64,000 nt of DNA from Pedobacter cryoconitis (GCF_003259615.1 NZ_QLLR01000006.1:149822-213821); one strand, 5' to 3'. Positions 36,612 to 46,045 are shown, counted from the stretch's first letter. Notes: a model not told the origin generated them from the sequence alone. Translations and numbers: made by a program.

Positions 36612-39600
36612 CTATCTGGCTAATTTCTCAATCCATTCCCTTGCATTCACAAAAGCTTCCATCCAGGGAGAAACTTCATCTTTACGTCCTTCAGGATAAT
36701 TAGCCCAATGCCATTGGAACAATGAACGCTCAATGTGCGGCATCATCACCAGGTGTCTTCCTGTTTTATCGCTGATCATAGCGGTATTGTAATCAGATCC
36801 GTTAGGGTTAGCCGGATAGGTTTCATAAGCATATTTCGACACGATATTGTACTGGTCTTCTGCGTATGGCAACTGAAATTTACCTTCACCATGTGAAACC
36901 CACACGCCTAAAGTACTTCCTGCTAAGCTGGAAAGCATTACAGAATTGTTTTCCTGTATGGTCAGTGAGGTAAAAATACTCTCATGTTTTGCACTATCAT
37001 TGTGTAACATCTTAGGTTTTTCTTCATGGTCTTCATTGATCAGACCAAGCTCAACGAATAATTGGCAACCGTTACATACCCCAACAGATAACGTATCTTC
37101 ACGCTTAAAGAAGTTTGTAAGCGCTTGTTTCGCCTTCTCATTGTATAAGAATGCTCCTGCCCAGCCTTTAGCCGATCCTAAAACATCCGAGTTAGAGAAT
37201 CCACCAACTGCACCTATAAACTGGATGTCTTCCAAGGTTTCTCTGCCTGAGATTAAATCAGTCATGTGTACATCTTTCACATCAAAACCAGCTAAATACA
37301 TCGCATTTGCCAATTCTCTTTCTGAGTTACTTCCTTTTTCACGAAGAACAGCAGCTTTAGGTCTTGGTTTAGAAGAGTCAATAACTGGTTTTTTACCGTC
37401 AAAGTTTAAAGGGAAACTATAGTTTAATACATGGTTTTTATAGTTATCAAAACGTTCTTTAGCTTTAACCGGGCCACTTTGTTTCTGATCAAGCAGGTAA
37501 GAAGTTTTAAACCATACATCACGTAAATGATCAATATCAAAGCTCCAGTTACCAGCAGCGTTTTTAACAGTTAACTGAGCTGTTTCGTTCACCGTACCTA
37601 TTTGATGATAAACTACACCATTTGCATCGAGAATAGCTTCTGCGCTTGCATCAGCCTGGAATACGATACCGATATTTTCAGCAAAAAGTGTTTCTATAAT
37701 ATCCTGATTTCCTAAAGCAGAAAGATCAAGGCTTGCACCCAGATTACGGTCTGCAAAACACAATTCTAAAAGCGTAGTAATTAAACCTCCACTGCCTATA
37801 TCATGTCCTGCTTGTATTTTTCCTGCTTTAATTAATTCTTGTAAAGTATTAAAAGTTGTTTTGAATTGTGCTGCATCTAAAATATCAGGGGTTTCAGTAC
37901 CTATTTTATTTAAGATCTGTGCAAATGATGAACCGCCTAATTTATAACGGTCTCCGGAAAGATTGATATAATAGATAGCGCCACCACTTTTACGTAAAAC
38001 AGGTTCTACAACTGCAGTAATATCATCACAATGACCAGCAGCAGAAATAATTACTGTACCTGGCGCGATAACTTCTCCGTCTTTATATTTCTGTTTCATG
38101 GATAAAGAGTCTTTACCAGTAGGGATATTAATTCCTAAACTGATGGCAAACTCTGAACATGCTTTTACAGCTTTATATAAGCGGGCATCTTCTCCTTCGT
38201 TTTTACAAGCCCACATCCAGTTGGCAGAAAGTGAAATACTTTCCAGACCATCTTTTAAAGGAGCCCAAACGATATTTGATAGTGATTCTGCAATTGCATT
38301 TCTGCTTCCCGCAGCAGGGTCAATCAGGGCTGAAAGCGGTGCATGCCCAATGGATGTTGCAATACCGTCTTTACCTTGAAAATCCAGTGCCATTACACCA
38401 CAGTTATTTAAAGGTAATTGTAATGGGCCTGCACATTGTTGTTTGGCAACGCGGCCGCCTACACAACGGTCAACTTTATTTGTTAACCAGTCTTTACTGG
38501 CTACAGCTTCTAGTTGTAATACTTGCTCGAGGTAAGTATTCAAGTCTGCAGTATTATAAGTTACGGGCTGATATTTTCTATCAATCGTTTTATCCTGCAT
38601 GATTACTTTTGGAGAACTGCCGAACATGTCTTCCATTTTCAGATCCATTGGTTTAGAGCCATTGGTTGCAGATTCAAAAGTAAAACGGTGATCGCCTGTC
38701 ACCTCTCCTACAGTATACATCGGAGCCCTTTCACGGTCAGCAATTTTCTGTAAGGTATCAATGTTTTTCTCACTGATAACCAGCCCCATGCGTTCCTGAG
38801 ATTCGTTACCAATAATTTCTTTGGCAGAAAGGGTCGGATCACCAACCGGCAGTTTATCTAAATCAATCTTTCCACCAGTTTCTTCAACCAGTTCAGAAAG
38901 ACAGTTCAGGTGACCACCTGCTCCGTGATCATGGATAGATACGATAGTATTGTGATCGCTTTCTACCATACCACGCACTGCATTGGCAACTCTTTTCTGC
39001 ATTTCAGGATTTGAACGCTGAATGGCATTTAACTCGATACCTGAACCTAAAGCTCCTGTATCTGCTGAGGATACCGCAGCCCCCCCCATTCCTATTCTAT
39101 AGTTTTCCCCGCCTAAAACAACAATTTTGTCATTCAGGGCAGGTTTTTCTTTTTGTGCCTGGTCAGCTTTACCATAACCTACGCCGCCTGCTTGCATGAT
39201 TACTTTATCATAACCCAGTTTCCTTGCGTCTTCTTCATGTTCAAAAGTAAGGATCGAACCTGTAATTAATGGCTGACCGAATTTATTACCAAAATCAGAC
39301 GCTCCGTTTGAAGCTTTGATCAGAATGTCCATCGGGGTTTGGTACAACCAGTCTCTTTCGTTTACTGCTTTTTCCCATGGGCGATTTTCTTCCAGACGAG
39401 AGAAAGATGTCATATAAACAGCAGTACCCGCTAATGGCAATGAACCCTGACCACCGGCCAACCTGTCTCTGATTTCTCCTCCTGAACCTGTAGCTGCTCC
39501 ATTGAAGGGTTCTACTGTAGTTGGAAAGTTATGTGTTTCTGCTTTGAGTGAGATTACTGAATCAAAGTCTTTAATTTCATAGTATTCCGGTACGTCAGCT

Positions 39601-40277
39601 CTTTTAGGAGCAAATTGCTGAACTCTCGGGCCTTTAACGAAGGCTACGTTATCTTTATAGGCTGAAACAATTCCGTTAGGATTAGCTTCAGATGTTTTAC
39701 GGATCAGTTTGAATAGCGATGATGGCTGTTCTTCTCCATCAATCACAAACGTACCATTGAAAATCTTGTGACGGCAGTGTTCTGAGTTAACCTGAGAAAA
39801 TCCGAATACTTCAGAGTCTGTTAGTTTACGTCCTAGTTTTTCTGCTAATTTATTTAAGTAATCTACTTCTTCTTCGCTTAAGGAAAGGCCTTCTTGCTGA
39901 TTATACGCCGCGATGTCTTCAATTGGCAGAATAGATTCTGGTTGAATACTGATCGTATAAATCTCCTGATTAAGTTCACTGTACTTTTGAAACAGCATCG
40001 GGTCAAAGTCAGTAAAGTCTGCTGTTGTGTTTTTAAACTCTTCAATTCTGATGATCCCGTGAATATCCATATTCTGGGTAATTTCAACAGCATTCGTGCT
40101 CCATGGGGTTACCATTGCAGCGCGCGGGCCAATAAAGAACTCCGTCAAAACGGTTTCTTGTTTGAATTGGGCACCGCCAAACAGCCAAGTTAACTTTGAA
40201 ATATCTGACGATGAGAGAGTTTGCTCTGATTGTAAAGCAAAAACAGTATTAAGCTCGTTGGAGAAGAAATAGATCAT
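36612..40277 (-). CDS. purL: Phosphoribosylformylglycinamidine synthase (large single-chain form)
   Basis: A 1221-residue FGAM synthase, fourth step of purine synthesis: FGAR + glutamine + ATP to FGAM. The N-terminal PurS-like part and linker (YLNKLAEKLGRKLTDSEVFGFSQVNSEHCRHKIFNG, around 135-175, with the catalytic His) precede two AIRS-type synthase halves (LKAETHNFPTTVEPFNGAATGSGGEIRD; SIHDHGAGGHLNCLSE). The C-terminal glutaminase from ~960 has nucleophile Cys in VGVCNGCQLF. Length fits the single-chain type. A -7 element lies 18 bases upstream of the ATG. No other pur genes are adjacent, and no purine riboswitch was recognised. Confidence 0.97.
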   Translation of the reverse strand: MIYFFSNELNTVFALQSEQTLSSSDISKLTWLFGGAQFKQETVLTEFFIGPRAAMVTPWSTNAVEITQNMDIHGIIRIEEFKNTTADFTDFDPMLFQKYSELNQEIYTISIQPESILPIEDIAAYNQQEGLSLSEEEVDYLNKLAEKLGRKLTDSEVFGFSQVNSEHCRHKIFNGTFVIDGEEQPSSLFKLIRKTSEANPNGIVSAYKDNVAFVKGPRVQQFAPKRADVPEYYEIKDFDSVISLKAETHNFPTTVEPFNGAATGSGGEIRDRLAGGQGSLPLAGTAVYMTSFSRLEENRPWEKAVNERDWLYQTPMDILIKASNGASDFGNKFGQPLITGSILTFEHEEDARKLGYDKVIMQAGGVGYGKADQAQKEKPALNDKIVVLGGENYRIGMGGAAVSSADTGALGSGIELNAIQRSNPEMQKRVANAVRGMVESDHNTIVSIHDHGAGGHLNCLSELVEETGGKIDLDKLPVGDPTLSAKEIIGNESQERMGLVISEKNIDTLQKIADRERAPMYTVGEVTGDHRFTFESATNGSKPMDLKMEDMFGSSPKVIMQDKTIDRKYQPVTYNTADLNTYLEQVLQLEAVASKDWLTNKVDRCVGGRVAKQQCAGPLQLPLNNCGVMALDFQGKDGIATSIGHAPLSALIDPAAGSRNAIAESLSNIVWAPLKDGLESISLSANWMWACKNEGEDARLYKAVKACSEFAISLGINIPTGKDSLSMKQKYKDGEVIAPGTVIISAAGHCDDITAVVEPVLRKSGGAIYYINLSGDRYKLGGSSFAQILNKIGTETPDILDAAQFKTTFNTLQELIKAGKIQAGHDIGSGGLITTLLELCFADRNLGASLDLSALGNQDIIETLFAENIGIVFQADASAEAILDANGVVYHQIGTVNETAQLTVKNAAGNWSFDIDHLRDVWFKTSYLLDQKQSGPVKAKERFDNYKNHVLNYSFPLNFDGKKPVIDSSKPRPKAAVLREKGSNSERELANAMYLAGFDVKDVHMTDLISGRETLEDIQFIGAVGGFSNSDVLGSAKGWAGAFLYNEKAKQALTNFFKREDTLSVGVCNGCQLFVELGLINEDHEEKPKMLHNDSAKHESIFTSLTIQENNSVMLSSLAGSTLGVWVSHGEGKFQLPYAEDQYNIVSKYAYETYPANPNGSDYNTAMISDKTGRHLVMMPHIERSLFQWHWANYPEGRKDEVSPWMEAFVNAREWIEKLAR

Positions 40278-40294
40278 GGTATGTTTTTATGGCG

Positions 40295-40302
40295 CAAATT
40301 TA
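40295..40302 (-). promoter_or_regulatory. -7 element of purL
   Basis: TAAATTTG on the minus strand, an exact TAnnTTTG match ending 18 bases from the purL ATG. The -33 region is AT-rich with no clear TTG. Confidence 0.5.
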
Positions 40303-40379
40303 ATTTAAAAAAATTCTACGCCGCTATATATTGCAAAAATAGATGCAACAATATGCAAATTCTACTTTAAGATGTAGAA

Positions 40380-41171
40380 TCACAGGGGTGTTTTCCCTCT
40401 CACTTCTTTTAACTTCATGATCATTTGCTCCGCATCAGTGACTATCCACTGGTCATACTCTTCAATTGCTTTTAATCTAAGGGAATCTTCCAGATAACCT
40501 TCCTCTACCATTTGTGTAGAACCTGCAACTTTTGACCAGATGCCAATCCGTTGTAAAAAGTTGTCATCCTGCTGCTGATAAACTTCCTCTGCATTAAACA
40601 CTTCAATTTCCTGAAAACCGGTTTCTGCAAAATAACCGGCAAGATCTTCGGCAATGTGATTGTTCATCCCTGCATCAGCACGCCATCTTAAAAAGGTCTG
40701 ATAAAAGGTTAACATGCTTTCGGGTGGTTGTGGCTGCCAGCTCAATTGTTCGTGGTTATAATCCAGAATAGAAAGCTGACCTCCTGGTTTTAACAGGGAT
40801 TTGAATTTCAACAGTGCTTCTTTTGGATTGCTTAACCATTGTAAGGTGCGGGCGGAAACAATCAGATCGAATTTCTCCTGAGTTTCATAGCTGAATAAGT
40901 CATGGTGAATAAGTTGCAGGTTCAGGGTGGTTTGATAGCTTTCTTTACCACTGACAATAAACTTCTCTGTATTATCAATTCCGGTGACAGAGCCTTCTGG
41001 TCCTACCCTTTCTGCAATATCTTTTGATATTGCCCCCGTTCCGCAGCCAATATCCAGTACGCGCAAACCATTTTTAAGGATCGGGATTAAAGTCGCATAA
41101 TCTTTCTCTAAGCTCCTGTTATCGAATATTTTATTGGTGGTTTGGTGGTCCCGGTGTATAGTTTTGTTCAT
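40380..41171 (-). CDS. SAM-dependent class I methyltransferase
   Basis: A 263-residue methyltransferase. Motif I is VLDIGCGTGAISKDIA (~52-67), the acidic residue at the end of strand 2 is in VTGIDNTEKF, and LIVSARTLQWLSNPKEALLKFKSLLKPGGQLSILD forms motifs II/III. It resembles malonyl-ACP/trans-aconitate-type methyltransferases of the UbiE fold, but the substrate is not readable. It stands alone, divergent from the HD gene at 41286. Confidence 0.9.
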   Translation of the reverse strand: MNKTIHRDHQTTNKIFDNRSLEKDYATLIPILKNGLRVLDIGCGTGAISKDIAERVGPEGSVTGIDNTEKFIVSGKESYQTTLNLQLIHHDLFSYETQEKFDLIVSARTLQWLSNPKEALLKFKSLLKPGGQLSILDYNHEQLSWQPQPPESMLTFYQTFLRWRADAGMNNHIAEDLAGYFAETGFQEIEVFNAEEVYQQQDDNFLQRIGIWSKVAGSTQMVEEGYLEDSLRLKAIEEYDQWIVTDAEQMIMKLKEVRGKTPL

Positions 41172-41259
41172 TTTAGATTAATGTTTATGCTAAATGGTTA
41201 TTTAGCGCTTTAAGTTAGAAAATTCTTATCGGATTCTTATGATAACCATTTTCCATTTC

Positions 41260-41267
41260 TATCTTTG
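41260..41267 (+). promoter_or_regulatory. -7 element of the HD-domain gene
   Basis: TATCTTTG, an exact TAnnTTTG match 18 bases before the ATG at 41286. It overlaps the in-frame TTG at 41265, which argues against that codon as the start. Confidence 0.5.
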
Positions 41268-41285
41268 AAAAAGATATTTATCATC

Positions 41286-41888
41286 ATGAACTTAGATATA
41301 TTACTTCAGCAAGTTGCTTTTATTCACGAAATCGACAAGATTAAATACATTCAAAGGAAAACACGCCTTTTTAATAGTGACCGCAGAGAGAATGATGCGG
41401 AACACAGCTGGCACCTTGCTGTGATGGCACTTACATTAGCAGAGCATTCCAATGAGCCTGTAGATATTTTAAAAGTCTTAAAAATGTTGTTGATCCATGA
41501 CCTGGTAGAGATTGATTCAGGTGATGTTTTTCTATACGATACCATTGTAAACCACGACAATACAGAGGCAGAGCGTAAAGCGGCAGAAAGAATATTTGGC
41601 TTGTTGCCTGCAAAACAAGCAGAGGAATTTATTGCCATCTGGGAAGAGTTTGAAACAGGAAATACTTCAGAGGCCAGATTTGCGCGGTCGATGGACAGGT
41701 TTGAACCGATTCTACAAAATGTATCTAACCAGGGCGGTACCTGGACTGAACACAGTGTTCCCTATCATACAGTTATGGAAAAAACCATCAAAATTCAGGA
41801 CGGCTCTAAAACTATATGGGATTTCACTGAAGCATTAATCAATGATAGTGTGGTGAAAGGATATATAAAAAAGACGGATCAGGAGTAG
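41286..41888 (+). CDS. HD-domain phosphohydrolase (YfbR/5'-deoxynucleotidase-like)
   Basis: A 200-residue HD hydrolase. The metal-binding His/His-Asp residues are in NDAEHSWHLAVMAL and LLIHDLVEIDSGDVFLYD, and the later Asp in FARSMDRFEPIL completes the set. This order (R-x-x-x-D-AEHSW ... HD ... D) is that of YfbR-type nucleoside 5'-monophosphatases. The start is set at ATG 41286, because the frame's earlier TTG lies inside the promoter box. Single gene. Confidence 0.9.
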   Translation: MNLDILLQQVAFIHEIDKIKYIQRKTRLFNSDRRENDAEHSWHLAVMALTLAEHSNEPVDILKVLKMLLIHDLVEIDSGDVFLYDTIVNHDNTEAERKAAERIFGLLPAKQAEEFIAIWEEFETGNTSEARFARSMDRFEPILQNVSNQGGTWTEHSVPYHTVMEKTIKIQDGSKTIWDFTEALINDSVVKGYIKKTDQE

Positions 41889-41969
41889 TAAAAAAGGCCA
41901 GATCAGGAGTAGAATTTATTGATTCTGCTTCCTGCTGACCATATAATTCTGCTTTTTCATGGAGTAAAT

Positions 41970-42524
41970 CTAAAATTGAGATAATAGATAGTCTTCACTA
42001 TCTGGTTTGCCATAAGCGTCCGCTTCGGTTAAATGACCATCCTGCCCACTTACCCTGGTCAGTTTTTTGCCTTGTCTGAAAACTAATTGTAACCCATGTT
42101 CCTGATCCCAATCACAAGCACAGGCAACCTGAACATAGAGATCTTCTTGTTCATATAACCGTCTTGTCACATAAATTTCTGTAGGCTGCACAAATTTCCA
42201 AATCTCATTCTCCTCAGTAATTGCCCTTAAATCATCATCTGCCTCGTCAGGCTCCGCTAATTCCAGAAAATCTAAACAGTTTTTATAAACAAGATGGGTC
42301 ACAGCTTTCCGGTCTGCAGAAGTCAATGCTAAAAAATGTTGTAAAGCATCATCAGCCTCCGCTAAAAAAGTTTCATCATGCTCCCGGTCATAATCGGTAA
42401 AACTGACACCTACCTTCTGCTGATCAAAAAACGGGATCTCAATTTTCCCTCCTATCCACCAATCTGAAAGGCTATCATCTTCAGTTAAAGTTCCGATTAC
42501 TTTTGATATGATCTTTTCTCCCAT
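41970..42524 (-). CDS. DUF6985/DUF2004-like cytosolic protein
   Basis: A 184-residue acidic protein without signal peptide or membrane segment. WWIGGKIEIPFFDQQKVGVSFTDYD and a helix AEADDALQHFLALTSADRKAVTHLVYKNCLDF, then DLYVQVACACDWDQEHGLQLVFRQGKKL, look like the DUF6985/DUF2004 group. Some members occur as immunity-like genes, but no toxin gene is near. The family call is from overall pattern and is moderate. Function unknown. Confidence 0.65.
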   Translation of the reverse strand: MGEKIISKVIGTLTEDDSLSDWWIGGKIEIPFFDQQKVGVSFTDYDREHDETFLAEADDALQHFLALTSADRKAVTHLVYKNCLDFLELAEPDEADDDLRAITEENEIWKFVQPTEIYVTRRLYEQEDLYVQVACACDWDQEHGLQLVFRQGKKLTRVSGQDGHLTEADAYGKPDSEDYLLSQF

Positions 42525-42642
42525 GTCTGCTTTTTTGTGAAAAATTAAGCATTTTTATCAAGAAACTTATCATTCACGGCAATATTAGCCTATTATTAAT
42601 CAATAAATTAACTTTATGAAGCTCGTCGATGTGATGTAAATA

Positions 42643-42677
42643 AAAATAGCCTGTTCACTAAATGAACAGGCTATTTT
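42643..42677 (-). terminator. Strong intrinsic terminator of the lipoprotein array
   Basis: A 15-bp perfect stem AAAATAGCCTGTTCA / TGAACAGGCTATTTT with a 5-base loop, reading the same on both strands with T-rich tails. It lies 49 bases past the last of the three paralogous lipoprotein genes. Confidence 0.85.
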
Positions 42678-42725
42678 GAAAGTTATATAGTATTGAATCA
42701 GGGGGTAATGTATAAAGTAAAAACG

Positions 42726-43580
42726 CTATTTCTTGCTTTCAGTATATAAAGCTTTACCGTCTTTGGACCCGCCAAATTCCCATTTTCCATTTCTTTTTTC
42801 CAGGAACATACCACCATCAGGGGTTGTACTTGTATAAGAATTTTCAGCTTTTTGGTTTAAAATAATATTACCTTCTTTCGCAAATACCTCAGCCTGCTTT
42901 TTATCAGCAGAAAAGGCAACCCCTGCCATCAGAGTTCCTGAAGGATTTGATAACTTTAAAGGCAATTCAAATGCACGGATACAGGTTTTCTTAAGTACAC
43001 TCCAGGTATAACCAGCAGAAGCCTTACAACCATGCGCATCTGAATCCCCACCTACCACAACACCTGGGGTAGAAACTGCTGCAGAGGAAAATTGCGTTAA
43101 AACGGCTTTGATGTTTTTACCTGTACCTGCGTCCTGTTTATAGTTGACGTTATCAATCTTCCAGGCACCGTTCTCTTTGATCAGTATCACATCATCTTTC
43201 CATATGGTATTGTTATAAGTCTTATTGGTAAACTCTACAGTGACTGTGGCTTTATCTCTTTCAATTTTAGTTTCACCAATTTTGAAACCGGTATATCCTT
43301 CATTCAAACTGGTAAAAATATCCCCTTCGATCATAGCTGGCTTATCCGTTGATTTTGCAGCCCTGATTTCTGCTGCTGATGTAGCTTCTTTTTCAAGGGC
43401 TTTATCAATTAATACAGCCAGGGAGGCAGACAGCATCCCTTTATCAGCGCCGACATATTTGCCTTTATAATATTTATAAAATGTGTTGACCACCTTAGTG
43501 ACCCCATTACTTTGAGTATTGTTACAGCTAAATAAGAGCGCAATAACAATAAGAGGAAAAAATAGAATTTTGATTTTCAT
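42726..43580 (-). CDS. Paralogous lipoprotein copy 1 (two domains)
   Basis: A 284-residue lipoprotein (lipobox LFSC, Cys19). The N-terminal half (about 22-150) has VVNTFYKYY, STDKPAMIEGDIFTSL and WKDDVILIKENGAWKIDNV, an NTF2/DUF3828-like alpha-beta pattern. After a loop of small residues comes a C-terminal domain with a Cys pair (GCKASAGYTWSVLKKTCIRAFELPLKL) and EVFAKEGNIILNQK, ending in a small-ligand-like beta fold. The latter two features recur in copy 3 but not copy 2. Function unknown; three copies in a row suggest dosage or diversification. Confidence 0.8.
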   Translation of the reverse strand: MKIKILFFPLIVIALLFSCNNTQSNGVTKVVNTFYKYYKGKYVGADKGMLSASLAVLIDKALEKEATSAAEIRAAKSTDKPAMIEGDIFTSLNEGYTGFKIGETKIERDKATVTVEFTNKTYNNTIWKDDVILIKENGAWKIDNVNYKQDAGTGKNIKAVLTQFSSAAVSTPGVVVGGDSDAHGCKASAGYTWSVLKKTCIRAFELPLKLSNPSGTLMAGVAFSADKKQAEVFAKEGNIILNQKAENSYTSTTPDGGMFLEKRNGKWEFGGSKDGKALYTESKK

Positions 43581-43751
43581 AAGCTTAATATTTGGTTTTC
43601 AGCTAAAAATAGCATTATCTAATATAAGCAATTATTCAGACAGGACAATAAATAATATCACGGTAATTAACCTATAAGTATTTGAATGATAACACAGTAA
43701 CTTTGTTTATTAAATAAATCGTTTTTCTGTTTCCGAACCTCTTATCGCTTG

Positions 43752-44273
43752 TCAGTTTTCATTGACAACGGGCTCTGGAGCCAGGAAATCTGACAGCCCT
43801 TTTTTAAGGTTAGGGAGGGTTGCATTTTTCAATCCATAACGTACGTCATCGATCTTCCAGTTCCCATTTTGTCTGATCAGCTTCACCTCATCTGTCCACA
43901 CAATATCTCCTTCCCGCTGATTGGTGAATTCTACGCGTACAGTGGCAAGGTCCCCGTCAGTTTTTACACGTACAATTTTAAAAGAAGTAAAACTTTCATA
44001 CAGACTTGTAAAAATATCTCCTTCTATCATTGCTGGCTTATCTGTTGAATTTGCAGCTTTTAATTCGGCGGCCGAATGCTCTTCTAATTTAATAGCTTTA
44101 TCTATCAGTGTAGCTAGTTCTCTTGATAATAAAGTTTTGTTGACCTCTTCAAAGGGGCCATTGTAATTTTTATAAAATGCGTCAACAGCTTTAGCTGCAC
44201 TATTACTTTTAGAATTGGTACAACTAAATAATACTACAGCGGTAATAATTGATAACAGGATTTTGAAAATCAT
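43752..44273 (-). CDS. Paralogous lipoprotein copy 2 (N-terminal domain only)
   Basis: A 173-residue lipoprotein (lipobox LFSC) closely matching the N-terminal half of its neighbours: VDAFYKNYNGPFEEVNKTLLS, STDKPAMIEGDIFTSLYES, WKIDDVRY. It stops where the linker begins in copies 1 and 3, so the Cys-pair C-terminal domain is missing. The 171 bases after its stop contain no obvious remnant of that domain. Thus either a deletion removed it or the one-domain form is ancestral. Confidence 0.8.
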   Translation of the reverse strand: MIFKILLSIITAVVLFSCTNSKSNSAAKAVDAFYKNYNGPFEEVNKTLLSRELATLIDKAIKLEEHSAAELKAANSTDKPAMIEGDIFTSLYESFTSFKIVRVKTDGDLATVRVEFTNQREGDIVWTDEVKLIRQNGNWKIDDVRYGLKNATLPNLKKGLSDFLAPEPVVNEN

Positions 44274-44284
44274 CAGTATATGGA

Positions 44285-44338
44285 TTTATTTTAACAGCGT
44301 ATATTGGTTTATTTTAACAAGTATTTTATTTTAACAGC
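44285..44338. repeat. Three short direct repeats at the end of lipoprotein copy 3
   Basis: TTTATTTTAACA occurs at 44285-44296, 44308-44319 and 44325-44336, the first and third followed by GC. The set straddles the stop codon of copy 3 and the spacer to copy 2. Spacings of 23 and 17 bases are irregular, which suggests slippage rather than binding sites. Confidence 0.6.
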
Positions 44339-45187
44339 TGGGGCATACTCTACGTTTCCTGAATAGATCGTTTTACCGTCTTTTAATTCTCCGAGCCTCC
44401 ACACATTATTTCTTTTCTCCAGAAAGACACCCTGATCGGAAGCTTCAGTTTCATAAGCTGTCAAAGATTTCTTGTTTAACACCCAGCTTGTGTTTTGTGT
44501 AAATACTTCTGCCTTTTTCTGATCATCAGAGAAGATGACACTTGCTATTGAGCCTTTATCCATGCTTCTTAATTTAAAAGGCAATTCAAGAACACGGATA
44601 CATCCTTTTTTAAGGTTACTCCATTGATATTGATTGCCAGCTGACAGTCTGCACCGCTGATCGTCAGCATCAGAATTTACTGCAGTAATTGGGGTCAAAA
44701 ATTGCGACAAAATATCTTTAGTACTTTTACCAAAAGCACGTTCGCCTTTAAAACGGACATTATCAATCTTCCATGCACCATTTTCTTTAATCAGTTCGAT
44801 GTCGTCTTTCCAGGTTTCAGTGCCTGCCTTGTTATTCGTGAATTCGAGCTGAACAGTAGCCTTATCATCATAAATACTGGTTTTCCCGATCTCATAAGAG
44901 GTGAAGCTTTCTGAAAGACTGGTAAAAATATCCCCTTCAATCTTATTTGGCTTATCTGTTGATTTTAAGGCTTTGAGTTCTTCGGCAGATTTTACTTCTT
45001 CTGCAATTGCTTTGTCTATTAAAGAGGATAAACCTGTGGAGAGTAAGGTTTTGTTGACTTCCTCAAAAGACCCGTTGTGGTGATTATAGAAGGCATTAAT
45101 CACTTTGTTAATCTCATTATTTTTGAAAGGGTTACAACTGATTAAGAGCGTCGTTACGATCAATGATAACAGGATTTTTAATTTCAT
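44309..45187 (-). CDS. Paralogous lipoprotein copy 3 (two domains)
   Basis: A 292-residue lipoprotein (lipobox LISC). It shares VINAFYNHHNGSFEEVNKTLLS and STDKPNKIEGDIFTSLSES with copy 2 and the Cys-pair domain (CRLSAGNQYQWSNLKKGCIRVLELPFKL) with copy 1. Its last codons (VKIKYLLK) are written in a short DNA repeat that continues past the stop into the 35-base spacer. It is upstream-most, so the trio may be read from a promoter near 45190. Confidence 0.8.
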   Translation of the reverse strand: MKLKILLSLIVTTLLISCNPFKNNEINKVINAFYNHHNGSFEEVNKTLLSTGLSSLIDKAIAEEVKSAEELKALKSTDKPNKIEGDIFTSLSESFTSYEIGKTSIYDDKATVQLEFTNNKAGTETWKDDIELIKENGAWKIDNVRFKGERAFGKSTKDILSQFLTPITAVNSDADDQRCRLSAGNQYQWSNLKKGCIRVLELPFKLRSMDKGSIASVIFSDDQKKAEVFTQNTSWVLNKKSLTAYETEASDQGVFLEKRNNVWRLGELKDGKTIYSGNVEYAPAVKIKYLLK

Positions 45188-45284
45188 ATAATTATTTTTA
45201 AAGTTAGTAAGCGGCTTGAAACAGCTTTTATAATTCTGTAAACGCGATTTAGCTACTATACCCCTATTTGAATCCCGAAATATT

Positions 45285-45292
45285 TACCTTTG
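45285..45292 (+). promoter_or_regulatory. -7 element of the DUF4198 gene
   Basis: TACCTTTG, an exact TAnnTTTG match whose last base is 9 bases from the ATG at 45301. Transcription would begin almost on the start codon. Confidence 0.55.
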
Positions 45293-45300
45293 CCCGCATT

Positions 45301-46023
45301 ATGAAAAGAATTATTTACAGCTTGCTATTTTTTCTTGTCTGTTTACCGGTGATCAGCCAGGCGCATGGTTATTGGTTTGTGATTAAAGGCCCGGGAAAAG
45401 TAAATCAGCCTGTACAGATTCAAATCTGTTTTGGTGAAATTGATCAGTATAATATCCGTCACCGCGAAACAGGACCTGAACTTATAGCGCTTGGCGATTT
45501 CAAAGTGACTGTCCTGGATGAAAAAGGTAAAACAACGGTGGTCACGATCAATCCTAAAGCAGATTGCTGGGAAGGTACTTTTACTCCCCGGGAAAAGGGT
45601 GTATACCAGATTTTAGCACGCAATGAGTCTCTTCCGGTTGTAGACCGTTCAAAAACCGGCGGAAAGAGTGTACGCCCGATCGATTATTTATGTGCGGCTT
45701 ACACTGTTGAGCATACGGGATACGTAGAAAAGCCTGTCCAGTTTTTAGATATAGTTACTGCTACCAGAGATAAAATGATTATCGTAAGGGCTTTCAATAA
45801 TGGAAATCCGGCCGTCAGTGGTACGAAATTACGTGTATTTAATCCACAAAACTGGGAGAAGTCACTTGAAATAGATGCGCATGGTGAAGCTGCTTTTATG
45901 CCCGTGATGAAAGGCTTATATATCATCAGACAGGATTATAATTTAGCAGAGGCAGGCAGTTATAAAGGGTTGCCTTATACTAGTATAAGATACCGTTGTA
46001 ATTACAGTTTGTTAGTTGATTAA
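45301..46023 (+). CDS. DUF4198-type periplasmic protein
   Basis: A 240-residue secreted protein. The ATG at 45301 is chosen because the earlier in-frame start (45268) lies upstream of the -7 promoter element and before the signal peptide (MKRIIYSLLFFLVCLPVISQA). The mature protein starts HGYWFVIKGPG, a His-first N-terminus typical of DUF4198 (NikM-like/metal-uptake-associated) proteins; the body is beta-rich. It faces a siderophore-type TonB receptor across a shared hairpin, which fits a metal-uptake role. The ligand is not known. Confidence 0.8.
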   Translation: MKRIIYSLLFFLVCLPVISQAHGYWFVIKGPGKVNQPVQIQICFGEIDQYNIRHRETGPELIALGDFKVTVLDEKGKTTVVTINPKADCWEGTFTPREKGVYQILARNESLPVVDRSKTGGKSVRPIDYLCAAYTVEHTGYVEKPVQFLDIVTATRDKMIIVRAFNNGNPAVSGTKLRVFNPQNWEKSLEIDAHGEAAFMPVMKGLYIIRQDYNLAEAGSYKGLPYTSIRYRCNYSLLVD

Positions 46024-46037
46024 CTAACAAACTGTAA
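46002..46037. terminator. 16-bp perfect hairpin between convergent genes
   Basis: TTACAGTTTGTTAGTT (46002-46017) pairs perfectly with AACTAACAAACTGTAA (46022-46037) around a 4-base loop. It overlaps the last codons and the stop (46021-46023) of the DUF4198 gene and ends 9 bases before the receptor stop. Without long T-runs it may act as a bidirectional terminator or 3'-end stabiliser. Confidence 0.65.
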
Positions 46038-46045
46038 CAATTAAT

